NCBI RefSeq assembly: GCF_001691415.1
Contig: NZ_LRRR01000003.1
Location: 186,001-250,000 of the forward strand
DNA from: Pararhodobacter sp. CCB-MM2
GTDB lineage: Bacteria > Pseudomonadota > Alphaproteobacteria > Rhodobacterales > Rhodobacteraceae
Length of the DNA: 64,000 nt
Direction of reading: 5' to 3'
Shown here: positions 52,192 through 61,368 of the stretch, in pieces
How the letters are laid out: each line of letters begins with the position of its first letter
Numbering within the stretch: position 1 is the first letter of the stretch
Position numbers and translations under genes: made by a program
Notes under the pieces: generated by a model
What the model saw: the letters and a program-made list of their open reading frames with translations, nothing else
What the model was told of the DNA's origin: nothing
Database searches by the model: none

Positions 52192-52712
52192 TGCGGCTCC
52201 TCCAGCTTGGGCATCGGCTCCATCTTGAAGAAACGAAAGCCGGTCGCGGCCCAGGCGCCCAACAGCTTCAGCATGAACCGTGCCGATTGGCGTCTCGCGC
52301 CGGGGATGCCGTCATCGGGTACGGTACCGGGTTCGGCATCCATCAGCATGGTGCGCATCTGGATCGGCGGCGGGGTGTCGAAGCGGGCGGCATAGAGGGA
52401 CAGCCAATGCCCGCCGTTGAAATTCAGATACATCGGGCTGTTGCAGCAGGTGGCCACCGCGCGCCGAGTGCCCCCGTCGCGCAGGGTATGGGCACGCAGG
52501 GTCCCGGCCCCACGCGTCACCGCCACCCGGTCCTTGCGCCACAACACGAAGGGCGTCGCGCCATGGGCATCGGTGATCGGCGTGGCGCCGGGCAGGTCGG
52601 CCAATTGCCCGGCGGCCTCGCGGCACGACTGGCAATGGCAACTTGACGTCAGGATGGGCGCGCCGGTCAGGGTCAGGGTCGTAGCCCCGCAACGGCAGGT
52701 GATCTCGGTCAT
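52188..52712 (-). CDS. GFA-family (glutathione-dependent formaldehyde-activating-like) protein
   Basis: 174 residues. The zinc-binding cysteines of the GFA/CENP-V fold are visible in EITCRCGATTLTL, SSCHCQSCREAAG and VATCCNSPMYLNF. Family members are related to glutathione-dependent formaldehyde-activating enzyme, but most have no shown activity. ATG at 52712 overlaps the TetR stop; an in-frame extension upstream runs antisense-free through the TetR gene in another frame and is rejected. Possibly controlled by the TetR protein. Confidence 0.87.
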   Translation of the reverse strand: MTEITCRCGATTLTLTGAPILTSSCHCQSCREAAGQLADLPGATPITDAHGATPFVLWRKDRVAVTRGAGTLRAHTLRDGGTRRAVATCCNSPMYLNFNGGHWLSLYAARFDTPPPIQMRTMLMDAEPGTVPDDGIPGARRQSARFMLKLLGAWAATGFRFFKMEPMPKLEEPQ

Positions 52713-53329
52713 GCGGGCTCTCCCATCAGCAGTTGGACATAGCGGATCAGATGGTCGATTGCTTCCCGCCCGGCCTCTTGGCCGCCCCCGGCCTTGGCCA
52801 TCACGAAGGCTCCCTGAAGCACGGTTTGCGTATGCCGGGCGAGGCTGGCAGCCGAGGGCGTGGTCAACCCGCGCTGCGCCAAGGCCAGCGCGATATCGGC
52901 CTCCAGCGTGGCGGCGTGGCCATGGATCGCGGCGCCACAGGCCTCGGCGATGGCGGGATGGCTGGCGTGAACCTCCTCGGCCATGGTGCCGACGAGGCAG
53001 GTCCATTCCCAGATCTCGCCAACGATCAGCGCGCGCCGGAATGCAAGATAGGCCAGCACACGCTCCAAAGGATCGGCGGGCTGGTGATAAGGCGCCGCGG
53101 CGAACATCTGGGACGTGGTGCTGCCCCAGAACTCGGCCGCGGCCACGCCGAGGGCTTCCTTGCTGGAGAAATGGTGGAAGAACGCGCCCTTGGTCACGCC
53201 GGCAGCGGTGCAAAGCTCGTCAACGCTTGTCGCAGCGAATCCCTTGGCGCGGATCACGTCGCGCGCCGCCTCGAGGATCCGCAGGCGGGCCTGTCCACGC
53301 TCAGGTGATTGCTTGGTCGGTCGCGGCAT
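52709..53329 (-). CDS. TetR-family transcriptional regulator
   Basis: 206 residues. The DNA-binding domain reads ILEAARDVIRAKGFAATSVD, ELCTAAGVTKGAFFHHFSSK and EALGVAA; the remaining helices form a ligand domain without recognisable signature. It heads the operon with the GFA-type and DUF6958 genes, overlapping the former by 4 bases, so it probably regulates them. ATG at 53329 (MPRPTKQ) is the typical TetR start. Confidence 0.9.
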   Translation of the reverse strand: MPRPTKQSPERGQARLRILEAARDVIRAKGFAATSVDELCTAAGVTKGAFFHHFSSKEALGVAAAEFWGSTTSQMFAAAPYHQPADPLERVLAYLAFRRALIVGEIWEWTCLVGTMAEEVHASHPAIAEACGAAIHGHAATLEADIALALAQRGLTTPSAASLARHTQTVLQGAFVMAKAGGGQEAGREAIDHLIRYVQLLMGEPA

Positions 53330-53355
53330 GCCTGACCATACCAAGCGGTCGGTAT

Positions 53356-53772
53356 TCAGGCAAGCTTGCCGTCGGCGTCCAAAGGCCAGAACGGGTTATG
53401 CGCCAGTTCCCAGACATGGTCGTCGGGATCGGCGAAATAGCCGGAATAGCCGCCCCAGAAAACCGCTTCGGGGGCTTTCAGCGCCGTCGCCCCGGCCTCC
53501 AGCGCCAAAGCGAAAGCCGCATCCACGGCCTCGGGGCTGTCGAAATTCTGCGCGAGCGTCATCGCGCCGGTCCCGAGCGTGGCGCCGGGCCGCCCCTGAT
53601 CCTCGGCCAGCGGGTCCAGCCCGAACAGGCCCATCTTCATGCCGCCGAGGTCGTAGAACACGACCCCGGGATTGTTGTTGTCACCCTGCCACCCCAACGC
53701 GGCATAGAACGCCTTGGACCGGTCCAGATCACGGACGCCCAGCGTCACAAGGGTGATGCGTTGCGGCTTCAT
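53356..53772 (-). CDS. VOC-family protein
   Basis: 138 residues of the vicinal-oxygen-chelate (glyoxalase/bleomycin resistance) fold: ITLVTLGVRDLDRSKAFYAA and ALGWQGDNN in module 1, GYSGYFADPDDHVWELAHNP in module 2. The His and Glu of the second module could bind metal; no enzymatic role can be assigned. Start overlaps the recF stop (ATGA), so it is translated together with recF; this is positional, not a sign of a repair role. Confidence 0.85.
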   Translation of the reverse strand: MKPQRITLVTLGVRDLDRSKAFYAALGWQGDNNNPGVVFYDLGGMKMGLFGLDPLAEDQGRPGATLGTGAMTLAQNFDSPEAVDAAFALALEAGATALKAPEAVFWGGYSGYFADPDDHVWELAHNPFWPLDADGKLA

Positions 53773-54857
53773 GGCAGATCCTCCTCGGTTACCTGCGAGT
53801 CCCCGGCGGTCTCGGACACGCGGAAGGTCTGGGCGCGATTGCCGAGCGGGGTGAACAATTCCGGCCCGGTGCCGGTCAGGAACGCCTGCGCGCCAAGGTC
53901 GCAAAGCGCGTCGTACAGCGCCGCCCGGCGGGCGTCATCCAGATGCGCGGCGACCTCGTCCAGCAGCAGGATCGGCGCGTGGCCGACCATTGCCTGCAGG
54001 GCGCGGGCATGGGCCAGAACCGTCGAAATGAGCAACGCCTTCTGCTCACCGGTCGAGCATTGCGCGGCGGGACGCCCGCGCGCCGCCCAAAGCGCCGAGA
54101 GGTCGGCGCGGTGCGGCCCGACCAAGGTGCGTCCGGCCTGACGGTCGCGGCCCCGGCTTTCGGCCAGCGCCTCGGCCAGATCGGCGGGGGTGTCGTCGGC
54201 GAGGATCAGCTCGGGCTGGGGGAAGGGGCTGTCGGCGGATTGCGCCGTGGCCAGACGGGCGAGGGTGGCCTGCCGGTTCAGGGTCATCACCCCGCCGGTT
54301 TCCGCCATCCGCGCCTCCAGCGCCGTGTACCAACGCGGATCGGTGACGTTGTCGCGCAACAGCTTGTTGCGCTGGCGCATGGCCTTCTCGTAACCGACAG
54401 CGGCTTCGGCGTGGTCGGGTTCGAACCCCAGCACCAATCGGTCAAGAAAGCGCCGCCGTCCCTCGGCCGCCTCGATCCAGAGCCGGTCCATGGCGGGCGT
54501 GAGCCAAAGCATCGGCATCAGCCGCCCCAGCCCGGATTGCGGAGAGGTCTTGCCGTCGATCCGAACGACCCGCGATTGCCCCGGCGCCGCCCCGGTCTCC
54601 AGCTCATGCAACGTGCCATTGCGGGCGATCTCGCCCTCGATCTTCCAGCCCAGATCGGCGGGCTGTGCGCCCAGCTCCTCCGAGGCCGCGCGGCGCAGGC
54701 CCCGGCCCGGAGACAGCAGCGAGATGGCTTCCAGAAGGTTCGTCTTGCCCGCGCCATTGGCGCCATGCAGCACCACGGGCCGCCCGTCGAATACCGCTTC
54801 GACCCGCGGATGCGAGCGGAAGCGAGACAGGGTCAGACGGTGCAGGCGTAGGGACAT
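53769..54857 (-). CDS. recF: DNA replication and repair protein RecF
   Basis: 362 residues. Walker A GANGAGKTNLLEAISLLSPG, ABC signature CSTGEQKALLISTVLAHARA and Walker B ILLLDEVAAHLDDARRAAL are complete. RecF with RecO and RecR loads RecA at gaps. ATG at 54857 is chosen; a TTG two codons upstream is possible. It lies downstream of dnaN on the same strand, separated by a full palindromic repeat, which is unusual because dnaN and recF are mostly close together. Confidence 0.96.
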   Translation of the reverse strand: MSLRLHRLTLSRFRSHPRVEAVFDGRPVVLHGANGAGKTNLLEAISLLSPGRGLRRAASEELGAQPADLGWKIEGEIARNGTLHELETGAAPGQSRVVRIDGKTSPQSGLGRLMPMLWLTPAMDRLWIEAAEGRRRFLDRLVLGFEPDHAEAAVGYEKAMRQRNKLLRDNVTDPRWYTALEARMAETGGVMTLNRQATLARLATAQSADSPFPQPELILADDTPADLAEALAESRGRDRQAGRTLVGPHRADLSALWAARGRPAAQCSTGEQKALLISTVLAHARALQAMVGHAPILLLDEVAAHLDDARRAALYDALCDLGAQAFLTGTGPELFTPLGNRAQTFRVSETAGDSQVTEEDLP

Positions 54858-54906
54858 GCGCAAGGGTTACGGAACAAATCCAACCGCCGCAAGGAAGGCG
54901 AGCGAC

Positions 54907-55069
54907 CGGGGGATCCTCCCCCGGGCCCCCTGGGATATTTGGAGAGTAAAGATGGGGGCGGGCTCCCTCAGGCGATAACAATTTTAGACAAATTGCCCAT
55001 CTTTGCTCCCCAAATATCCTCGGGGGGTGAATTTGCGAATGCAAAGAGGGGGGCAGACAGCCCCCCTTT
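54907..55069. repeat. Modular palindromic intergenic repeat, copy 4
   Basis: Left arm GGGGGA-TCC-TCCCCC (54908-54922), then GGGATATTTGGAGAGTAAAG and ATGGGGG. Core CAATTTTAGACAAATTG (54979-54995). Right arm CCCATCTTTGCTCCCCAAAT, ATCCTCGGGGGGTGAATTTG, CGAATGCAAAGA and hairpin GGGGGGC-AGACA-GCCCCCC (55048-55066). It lies between dnaN and recF, both on the minus strand, so it is not restricted to convergent pairs. Confidence 0.85.
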
Positions 55070-55097
55070 CAACCGAACTCACGATGTACAGCGTCCG

Positions 55098-56216
55098 TCA
55101 GACGCGCATCGGCATCACGACATAGACCGCCGAGGTATCCGACCCCTCGCGCACCAAGGCCGGCTCGCCAGAGGAGTTGAACATGAACACCGCGTTCTCG
55201 CGGTCGATCTGGCTGGCGATCTCGAGCAGGTATTTGGCGTTGAAGCCGATCTCGAGGTGATCATCGCCATAGGCCACGACCAGCTCTTCTTGCGCCATGC
55301 CGCTATCCGGCGCGTTGACCGAGAGGGTCAGCTTGTCCTCGTCAAGGATCAGCTTCACGGCGCGCGAACGCTCGGACGACACGGTCGCCACGCGGTCGAC
55401 GGCCTTGGCGAATTCGGACGCATCCACTTCCAGCCGCTTGGTGTTCCCGACCGGGATCACGCGCGAGTAATCGGGGAAAGTGCCGTCGATGACCTTCGAA
55501 GTCAGGGCGATTTCCGAGGTGGCAAAGCGCACCTTGGTCTCGCTAACAGAGATGGCGATATCGGCCGCGTCATCGTCCAGCAGCTTGCGCAGTTCGTTCA
55601 CCGTCTTGCGCGGGACGATCACGCCGGGCATGCCCACCGCGCCCTCGGGCAGCGGGGCGTCGATGCGGGCCAGACGGTGACCGTCGGTGGCGACGCAGCG
55701 CAGGACACGACCGTCCTCGGCATCGGCGATGTGCATGTAGACGCCGTTGAGGTAATAACGCGTCTCTTCGGTCGAGATGGCGAATTTCGACTTCTCGAAC
55801 AGGCGCTTCAGATCGCCGGCCTTGGCGGTGAAGTTCGACTGATACTCGGACGAGGCCATCACCGGGAAATCTTCGCGCGGGAGGGTCGCCAGCGAGAAGG
55901 TCGAGCGGCCGGCTTCCACCGTCAGGCGGCCGGTGCGCTGGTCGTCGGTCAGGGAGACCAGCGAGCCATCGGGCAGCTTGCGGACGATCTCGTGCAGCAT
56001 GACGGCCGAGACCGTCGTGGCGCCCGCGCGTTCCACCATGGCGGCGGCCTTGTCCACGACCTCTATATCGAGGTCGGTGGCGCGGAAGCTGACGGTCGCG
56101 CCATCCGCTTCGATCAGCACGTTAGCCAGGATCGGGATCGTGTTGCGACGCTCGACCACGGACTGTGCCTGCGACACGGCCTTCAGCAGCGTTGCGCGTT
56201 CGATGCTGATCTTCAT
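55098..56216 (-). CDS. dnaN: DNA polymerase III sliding clamp (beta subunit)
   Basis: 372 residues, three clamp domains. Conserved stretches include RATLLKAVSQAQSVVERRNT, ATDLDIEV, GVYMHIADAEDGRVLRCVAT with DGHRLA, and the C-terminal PALVREGSDTSAVYVVMPMR with the peptide-binding pocket residues. It encircles DNA and tethers polymerase III. ATG at 56216 (MKISIERATL) is the family start. It follows dnaA with a 131-base gap. Confidence 0.98.
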   Translation of the reverse strand: MKISIERATLLKAVSQAQSVVERRNTIPILANVLIEADGATVSFRATDLDIEVVDKAAAMVERAGATTVSAVMLHEIVRKLPDGSLVSLTDDQRTGRLTVEAGRSTFSLATLPREDFPVMASSEYQSNFTAKAGDLKRLFEKSKFAISTEETRYYLNGVYMHIADAEDGRVLRCVATDGHRLARIDAPLPEGAVGMPGVIVPRKTVNELRKLLDDDAADIAISVSETKVRFATSEIALTSKVIDGTFPDYSRVIPVGNTKRLEVDASEFAKAVDRVATVSSERSRAVKLILDEDKLTLSVNAPDSGMAQEELVVAYGDDHLEIGFNAKYLLEIASQIDRENAVFMFNSSGEPALVREGSDTSAVYVVMPMRV

Positions 56217-56347
56217 CGTCGATCCCTCCGACACGTCGGGCCGGCGCCGGCTATCACCGACCCGGCCTGAATTTTCTTGTTCCTGTTTGTTTGCGGCCCT
56301 TTGCCGGCAACGTCAAGGTTCACGGGGCGTTCACAGCCCCGTTCTTG

Positions 56348-57781
56348 TCAGCTTTCCAGCAGACGCTTGAGAAGTTCCAGATCCTCGGCCAGCTGGCTGT
56401 CGCTGCCGCGCAGTTCCTCGACCTTGCGTACACCGTGCAGGATCGTCGTGTGATCGCGCCCGCCGAAGCGACGGCCGATCTCAGGGAGCGAGCGCGTGGT
56501 CATGTGCTTGGCGAGATACATGGCGATCTGGCGTGGCCGGGCGATGGTGCGCAGGCGCTTCGGGCCAATCATGTCCGAGAGGCGGATGTTGTAATGCTCG
56601 GCGACCTTGCGCTGGATCTCCTCGACCGTGACCTTGCGCTCGGACGAGCGGAGGATATCGGCCAGAGTATCCTGCGCCATATCGAGCGTGATCTCGCGGC
56701 CCAAGAGCGAGGCCAGCGCGAACAGGCGGGTCAGCGCGCCTTCGAGCACGCGTACGTTGGTGGTGATCCGGTGCGCGAGGTATTCCAGCACGTCCGGCGC
56801 GATCGAAACCTCGCCGTAAGCCTTGCGGTTCTGGTCGGCCTTCTGCTGAAGGATGCCGAGGCGGAGCTCGTAATCCGTCGGGTGCAGGTCGACGACGAGG
56901 CCGGATTGCAGGCGCGACTTGATGCGCTCTTCCAGATCCTTGATCTCACCCGGCGCGCGATCGGCGGAGATGACGATCTGCTTGTTCTGATCGATCAAGG
57001 CATTGAACGTATGGAAGAATTCTTCCTGCGTCGAATCCTTGCCGGCGATGAACTGGACGTCGTCCACCATCAGGATATCGACCGAGCGGAACAGCGACTT
57101 GAAGTCCATGATCTGACGCTCACGCAGGGCCTGCACGAAGCGGTACATGAATTGCTCGGCGCTGAGATACAGCACCTTGGCCTCGGGATTGCGGGTCTGC
57201 AATTCCCAGGCGATGGCGTGCATCAGGTGCGTCTTGCCGAGGCCCACGCCGCCATAGAGGAACAGCGGGTTGAAGGTCACGGCCGCGCCTTCGGCCACCC
57301 GGCGGGCGGCGGCATGAGCCAGCGCGTTCGGCTTGCCGACCACGAAATTGTCGAAGGTATAACGCTGGTCCAGCGGGGCGCCGGCCACGTCCTCGGAACC
57401 CGAGGGGGCAGCGGCGGTCACCGGGGCGGCGGGCGTCGGCGCAGAAGCGGGCAGGGCGGGCGCGTCCGAGGACTTGCCCAGCGTTTCCTGCACGCGTTGT
57501 GCGCCGGTCATGGTCTTTGCAGCGGTGGCGCCAGGTACGCGGGCTTCGACGGCAATCTCGATGCGGTGGACATTGGCCCCGGCGCCGTTCAGCGCCCGCA
57601 CGATCGGATCGGCAAAGTTGCGGTTCACCCAGTTGGCGATGAAATTGGTCGGCGCAGACAGGCGCGCCACGCCGCTTTCGATCCCCGTCAGGCCCAAGGG
57701 CGCGATCCAGGTGATAAAGTTGTTTTCGCCTACTACACCCCGAAGTTTACTGCGTACATCGCCCCAGACGATATTTGTCAT
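56348..57781 (-). CDS. dnaA: Chromosomal replication initiator DnaA
   Basis: 477 residues in four domains: N-terminal domain (NIVWGDVRSKLRGVVGENNF, ITWIAPL), a Pro/Ala-rich linker (about 95-140), the AAA+ domain (FDNFVVGKPNALAHAAARRV, Walker A LYGGVGLGKTHLMHAIA, Walker B ILMVDDVQFI) and the DNA-binding domain with GGRDHTTILHGVRKVEEL. It opens oriC. The ATG at 57781 has CAGGAC 5 bases upstream and gives MTNIVWG; another in-frame ATG is at 57796. The frame stays open up to 58222 but that part is not DnaA. Confidence 0.98.
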   Translation of the reverse strand: MTNIVWGDVRSKLRGVVGENNFITWIAPLGLTGIESGVARLSAPTNFIANWVNRNFADPIVRALNGAGANVHRIEIAVEARVPGATAAKTMTGAQRVQETLGKSSDAPALPASAPTPAAPVTAAAPSGSEDVAGAPLDQRYTFDNFVVGKPNALAHAAARRVAEGAAVTFNPLFLYGGVGLGKTHLMHAIAWELQTRNPEAKVLYLSAEQFMYRFVQALRERQIMDFKSLFRSVDILMVDDVQFIAGKDSTQEEFFHTFNALIDQNKQIVISADRAPGEIKDLEERIKSRLQSGLVVDLHPTDYELRLGILQQKADQNRKAYGEVSIAPDVLEYLAHRITTNVRVLEGALTRLFALASLLGREITLDMAQDTLADILRSSERKVTVEEIQRKVAEHYNIRLSDMIGPKRLRTIARPRQIAMYLAKHMTTRSLPEIGRRFGGRDHTTILHGVRKVEELRGSDSQLAEDLELLKRLLES

Positions 57782-58224
57782 TCTGTCCTGACCCATGCCC
57801 ACGCCCCAGGGGCGCGGTTCTTCTTTATTGTCGTTCTTGTGATGCCCGGATTTTTCCGGGTTCCAGTTCACGCGAGACGCAAAGACCAGCCGACTCCCCG
57901 AGGGGATTCGGTTGTCTGATGGGGATGCAGGATCGACCGGGTGGCAGCCCGGCGGACCAGAAAACGACAGCTCGCCCCCGTTGCGGCAGCTCGGGGTGAC
58001 GAAATCGCGGTTCTGTCGGAGACCCCCCCAGGGTTTCGTGAATCGCAGGGGCAAGCTAGCAAGCGGGCCGCCAAGCCGACAACCCGAACAACGACCTTGA
58101 CACAAAACGGGGCCAAAGGAATCGGAGTCGGAGTCTCTTAGATGCCACACCCGTTCTTGGGGTGCTGAAAGGAGTCCCTGGAATCGCCTGCAAAGGCAGC
58201 GGCAGGGGCGAATCGCGGGCATGA
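57782..58224. other. dnaA leader / intergenic region
   Basis: About 440 bases between dnaA and the rpsT terminator with no gene. It holds a perfect hairpin CCCGGA-TTTT-TCCGGG (57845-57860) in the predicted dnaA leader and a plus-strand TTGACA near 58097. No TTATCCACA-type boxes were seen, so there is no sign of oriC here. Confidence 0.5.
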
Positions 58225-58251
58225 AAAAAGCGCGCCTGAGGCGCGCTTTTT
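58225..58251 (-). terminator. Terminator of rpsT
   Basis: AAAAAGCGCGCC (58225-58236), loop TGA, GGCGCGCTTTTT (58240-58251): a perfect 12-bp stem including the A/T tracts, 43 bases beyond the rpsT stop. Symmetrical, so it works in both directions. Confidence 0.92.
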
Positions 58252-58294
58252 CCTTGATTCGCAGAAGGTTAACGCGATTGCGTTACCGACTCGC

Positions 58295-58561
58295 TCAGGC
58301 GTTCAGAGCCTTCACGCGCGACGACAGGCGCGACATCTTGCGCGAGGCGGTGTTCTTGTGCAGCACGCCTTTGGTCACGCCGCGCATCAGCTCGGGCTCG
58401 CAAGCAGCAAGGGCGGTTTTGGCAGCAGCAGCGTCGCCCGAAGCGATGGCTTCTTCGACTTTGCGCAGGTAGGTGCGGATGCGCGAACGGCGGGCTTTGT
58501 TGACTTCAAAGCGGGCTTCCGACTGGCGGGCGCGCTTTTTGGACTGGGGCGTATTGGCCAT
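58295..58561 (-). CDS. rpsT: 30S ribosomal protein S20
   Basis: 88 residues, highly basic: [39 protein letters not shown] and the end [24 protein letters not shown]. All are S20 hallmarks. It binds 16S rRNA in the 30S body. The place just upstream of dnaA is typical for alphaproteobacteria. A strong terminator follows. Confidence 0.98.
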   Translation of the reverse strand: MANTPQSKKRARQSEARFEVNKARRSRIRTYLRKVEEAIASGDAAAAKTALAACEPELMRGVTKGVLHKNTASRKMSRLSSRVKALNA

Positions 58562-58704
58562 GGTCTGGGCTCTCTCGGGTCTGTTTCAATATCGTCGCAC
58601 ACAGACCCACCGATCCAGTTGGGAAGCTTCCCTTCGGATCAGGTCGATTCTTGCCTAAGCGGGCCCACGCGCATGTAAGGCGGTCGCTTACGGCATCGGG
58701 GCCC

Positions 58705-58733
58705 AAAAGAAAAGGGGGGAATCGCCTCCCCCT
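58705..58733 (-). terminator. Terminator of the enoyl-CoA hydratase gene
   Basis: AGGGGG (58713-58718), nine-base loop, CCCCCT (58728-58733); on the minus strand the stem is followed by the T-rich CTTTTCTTTTG. It lies 25 bases beyond the hydratase stop. Confidence 0.75.
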
Positions 58734-58757
58734 CTGGATCCGTCATGGAATCGTCGC

Positions 58758-59534
58758 TCAGCGGTCGCGGAACTGCGCTTCGCGCTTTTCGAGGAAGGCG
58801 TTCATGCCCTCCTTCTGGTCCTCGGTGTTGAACAGCGCGTGGAAGATCCGGCGCTCATACAGCAGGCCTTCGCGCAGGGTCGTCTCGTAGCTGCGGTTGA
58901 CCGCTTCCTTGACGACCTTGGTGGCGATGCCGGATTTGGACGCGATCTTCTGCGCGGCGGCCATGGCCTCTTCCATCAGCTTCTTCGTCGGCACGACACG
59001 GCTGACAAGGCCCGACCGCTCGGCTTCCTCGGCATCCATGAAGCGGCCGGTCAGATGCATGTCCATCGCCTTGGACTTGCCGACAAAGCGCGTCAGACGC
59101 TGGGTGCCACCGATGCCGGCGACGACGCCGAGATTGATCTCGGGCTGGCCGAACTTGGCATTCTCGGCGCAGATGATGAAGTCGCACATCATCGCCAGCT
59201 CGCAACCGCCGCCCAGAGCATAGCCAGAGACAGCAGCGATCACCGGCTTGCGGGTCGAGAGCAGGGCCTCGGTATCGGCGGTGAAGAAGTCTTCCTCGAA
59301 CATCTCGACGAAGCTCTTTTCCGCCATCTCGCTGATGTCGGCCCCGGCGGCGAAGGCTTTCTCGCTGCCGGTGATGATGATGCAGCGCACCTTGTCGTTC
59401 TTGTCGGCAGCCTTCAGCGCGTCGGCCAGCTCGCCCAGAAGCTGCGAGTTCAGCGCGTTCAGCGCCTCGGGGCGGTTCAGCCGGATCGTCGCCACATAAT
59501 GCGCGACCTCAACGATGATGCATTCATACGCCAT
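58758..59534 (-). CDS. Enoyl-CoA hydratase (crotonase)
   Basis: 258 residues of the crotonase family. Oxyanion-hole segments [17 protein letters not shown] and [17 protein letters not shown], and both catalytic glutamates, the Glu in GGGCELAM and the Glu in [20 protein letters not shown]. It hydrates trans-2-enoyl-CoA to 3-hydroxyacyl-CoA in beta-oxidation. Placed between rpsT and mutM as in many Rhodobacterales. The C-terminal [20 protein letters not shown] is standard for bacterial short-chain hydratases. Confidence 0.95.
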   Translation of the reverse strand: MAYECIIVEVAHYVATIRLNRPEALNALNSQLLGELADALKAADKNDKVRCIIITGSEKAFAAGADISEMAEKSFVEMFEEDFFTADTEALLSTRKPVIAAVSGYALGGGCELAMMCDFIICAENAKFGQPEINLGVVAGIGGTQRLTRFVGKSKAMDMHLTGRFMDAEEAERSGLVSRVVPTKKLMEEAMAAAQKIASKSGIATKVVKEAVNRSYETTLREGLLYERRIFHALFNTEDQKEGMNAFLEKREAQFRDR

Positions 59535-59641
59535 GAGGGGTTCCCTGGTGTCGTTCCTTCGCCGTGTCTAACAGTCCGGCTCAAGGGATCAAGCCATTCC
59601 GTCCCCCTCCGGTTCCGCCCTGCGCCTTGCGGACGCTGCGT

Positions 59642-60505
59642 CTATCGCTGGCAACGCGGGCAGAAATAGCTGGAGCGCCCGCCCTGCACGATCCGGCGGA
59701 TCACCCCGTCGCAGCCCTCGGTCGGGCAGGGGGCGCCCTCACGGTCGTAGACGCGGAACGAGTGCTGGAAATAGCCCAACTCGCCATCCGCCTGCCGGTA
59801 ATCGCGCAGGCTGGAGCCCCCGGCCTCGATCGCGTCCTGCAAGACCTGGCGGATCTGGGTGGTCAGCATGTCGATGCGTGCGCGCCCGATCCGGCCCCCG
59901 GCGCGCTCCGGATGAATGCCGGAGCGGTGGAGCGCCTCGCAGACGTAGATATTCCCCAGACCTGCGACGATTTTCTGATCCAGAAGCAAGGCCTTGATCG
60001 GCCCTTTGCGCCCGGCCAGACGCTCGGCCAGCAGGCCGGCATTGAAGGTGTTGCCCAAGGGCTCCGGCCCCAGCGCGGCCAGCAGCGGATGGGCTTCGGC
60101 CGTTGCGGTGGTCATCAGGTCCATCGCGCCGAAGCGGCGGGCGTCGTTGAAGGTCACCCGCGCGCCATCCTCCATGTCGAAGACGACGTGGTCGTGCTTT
60201 TCCGGCAGCGGGTGCGAGTGATGGAACTGCCCGGGAATATAGGGCGCCTCGATCCCCGAGACCGTCATCCGCCCGGTCATCCCGAGGTGAATGAGCAGCG
60301 TCTCCCCGGTGTCCAGATCGGCCAGGATATACTTGGACCGCCGGCGCAGGCGTTCGATCCGGACTCCGGTCAGACGCTCGGCCATGCGCTCGGGCAGGGG
60401 CCAACGCAGATCAGGGCGCCGGACCTCGGCCAAGGCGATGCGTTTGCCTTCCATCGCGGGGGCAAGGCCGCGGCGCACGGTTTCCACCTCGGGCAGTTCG
60501 GGCAA
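59642..60505 (-). CDS. mutM: Formamidopyrimidine-DNA glycosylase
   Basis: 287 residues. N-terminal [14 protein letters not shown] contains the catalytic Pro and Glu, the middle has [20 protein letters not shown] and [20 protein letters not shown] with the H2TH motif, and the C-terminal zinc finger is complete (CPTEGC and CPRC, with QGGRSSYF before it). It removes 8-oxoguanine and formamidopyrimidines from DNA. It is divergent from ubiE across a 109-base gap. Confidence 0.97.
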   Translation of the reverse strand: MPELPEVETVRRGLAPAMEGKRIALAEVRRPDLRWPLPERMAERLTGVRIERLRRRSKYILADLDTGETLLIHLGMTGRMTVSGIEAPYIPGQFHHSHPLPEKHDHVVFDMEDGARVTFNDARRFGAMDLMTTATAEAHPLLAALGPEPLGNTFNAGLLAERLAGRKGPIKALLLDQKIVAGLGNIYVCEALHRSGIHPERAGGRIGRARIDMLTTQIRQVLQDAIEAGGSSLRDYRQADGELGYFQHSFRVYDREGAPCPTEGCDGVIRRIVQGGRSSYFCPRCQR

Positions 60506-60614
60506 AGGTGACTCCGGGTCGCAGTTGTTGGGGAGGGGCTTGGATTGTGAGGGCCGCCATCCTCGGATAAGGAGGGGCCAGATACAAGTGACGGCGCAAG
60601 ATCAGGGGAACGGC

Positions 60615-61367
60615 ATGAGCCCGGATAACCGCACGACGCATTTCGGTTTTCAAACCGTGGACGAGGATCAGAAGGCCGGCATGGTGCACGGCGTCTTCTC
60701 GTCGGTGGCTTCGAAATACGACATCATGAACGACCTGATGAGCATGGGCATCCACCGCGTCTGGAAGGATGCGATGATGGATTGGCTGGCGCCGCGTCCG
60801 GGTCAGCACCTGCTGGATGTGGCGGGCGGCACGGGCGACGTGTCCTTCCGCTTCCTCGGCCGGGCCGGCGAGACCGCGCGCGCCACGGTCTGCGACATGA
60901 CCGCGCCGATGCTGGAGGAAGGCCGCAAACGGGCCGAGGCCGAGAAGATGGCCGAGCGTCTGGATTGGGTCTGTGGCGACGCCATGGCGCTGCCGTTTCC
61001 GTCCAGCACCTTCGACGTCTACACGATCAGCTTCGGCATCCGGAACGTGACCCGCATCCCCGATGCGCTGACGGAAGCCTACCGCGTGCTGAAACCCGGC
61101 GGGCGGCTGATGGTGTTGGAGTTCAGCCAGATCCCCAATGACATGATGCAGAAGGCCTACGACCTCTATTCCTTCAACGTCATCCCGAAGATGGGTGAGG
61201 TCGTGACCGGGGATCGTGACAGCTATCAATACTTGGTGGAATCGATCCGCAAATTCCCCGATCAGGATACCTTCGCCGCGATGATCCGCGAGGCGGGGTT
61301 CGAGCAGGTCAAATACCGCAACCTGTCGCTGGGCATCGCCGCGCTGCATTCGGGCTGGAAGATCTGA
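60615..61367 (+). CDS. ubiE: Ubiquinone/menaquinone C-methyltransferase
   Basis: 250 residues. UbiE signatures: [50 protein letters not shown] site [15 protein letters not shown] and [20 protein letters not shown]. It carries out the C-methylation step of ubiquinone synthesis. ATG at 60615 follows AGGGGAA; the frame is open further upstream but antisense to mutM. The next gene, ubiB, starts one base after its stop. Confidence 0.97.
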   Translation: MSPDNRTTHFGFQTVDEDQKAGMVHGVFSSVASKYDIMNDLMSMGIHRVWKDAMMDWLAPRPGQHLLDVAGGTGDVSFRFLGRAGETARATVCDMTAPMLEEGRKRAEAEKMAERLDWVCGDAMALPFPSSTFDVYTISFGIRNVTRIPDALTEAYRVLKPGGRLMVLEFSQIPNDMMQKAYDLYSFNVIPKMGEVVTGDRDSYQYLVESIRKFPDQDTFAAMIREAGFEQVKYRNLSLGIAALHSGWKI

Positions 61368-61368
61368 C

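Noticed and set aside
52713..53213. A 341-codon frame joining the GFA gene to upstream sequence
   Set aside because: The upstream part is an off-frame reading of the TetR gene; the GFA family starts at the ATG at 52712.
57782..58222. An open N-terminal extension of dnaA by 147 codons
   Set aside because: Cys/Arg/Pro-rich and unlike DnaA; the ATG at 57781 has a ribosome site and gives the family N-terminus.
57782..58294. Possible oriC next to dnaA
   Set aside because: No cluster of DnaA boxes and no AT-rich unwinding region were found; in many alphaproteobacteria the origin is elsewhere.
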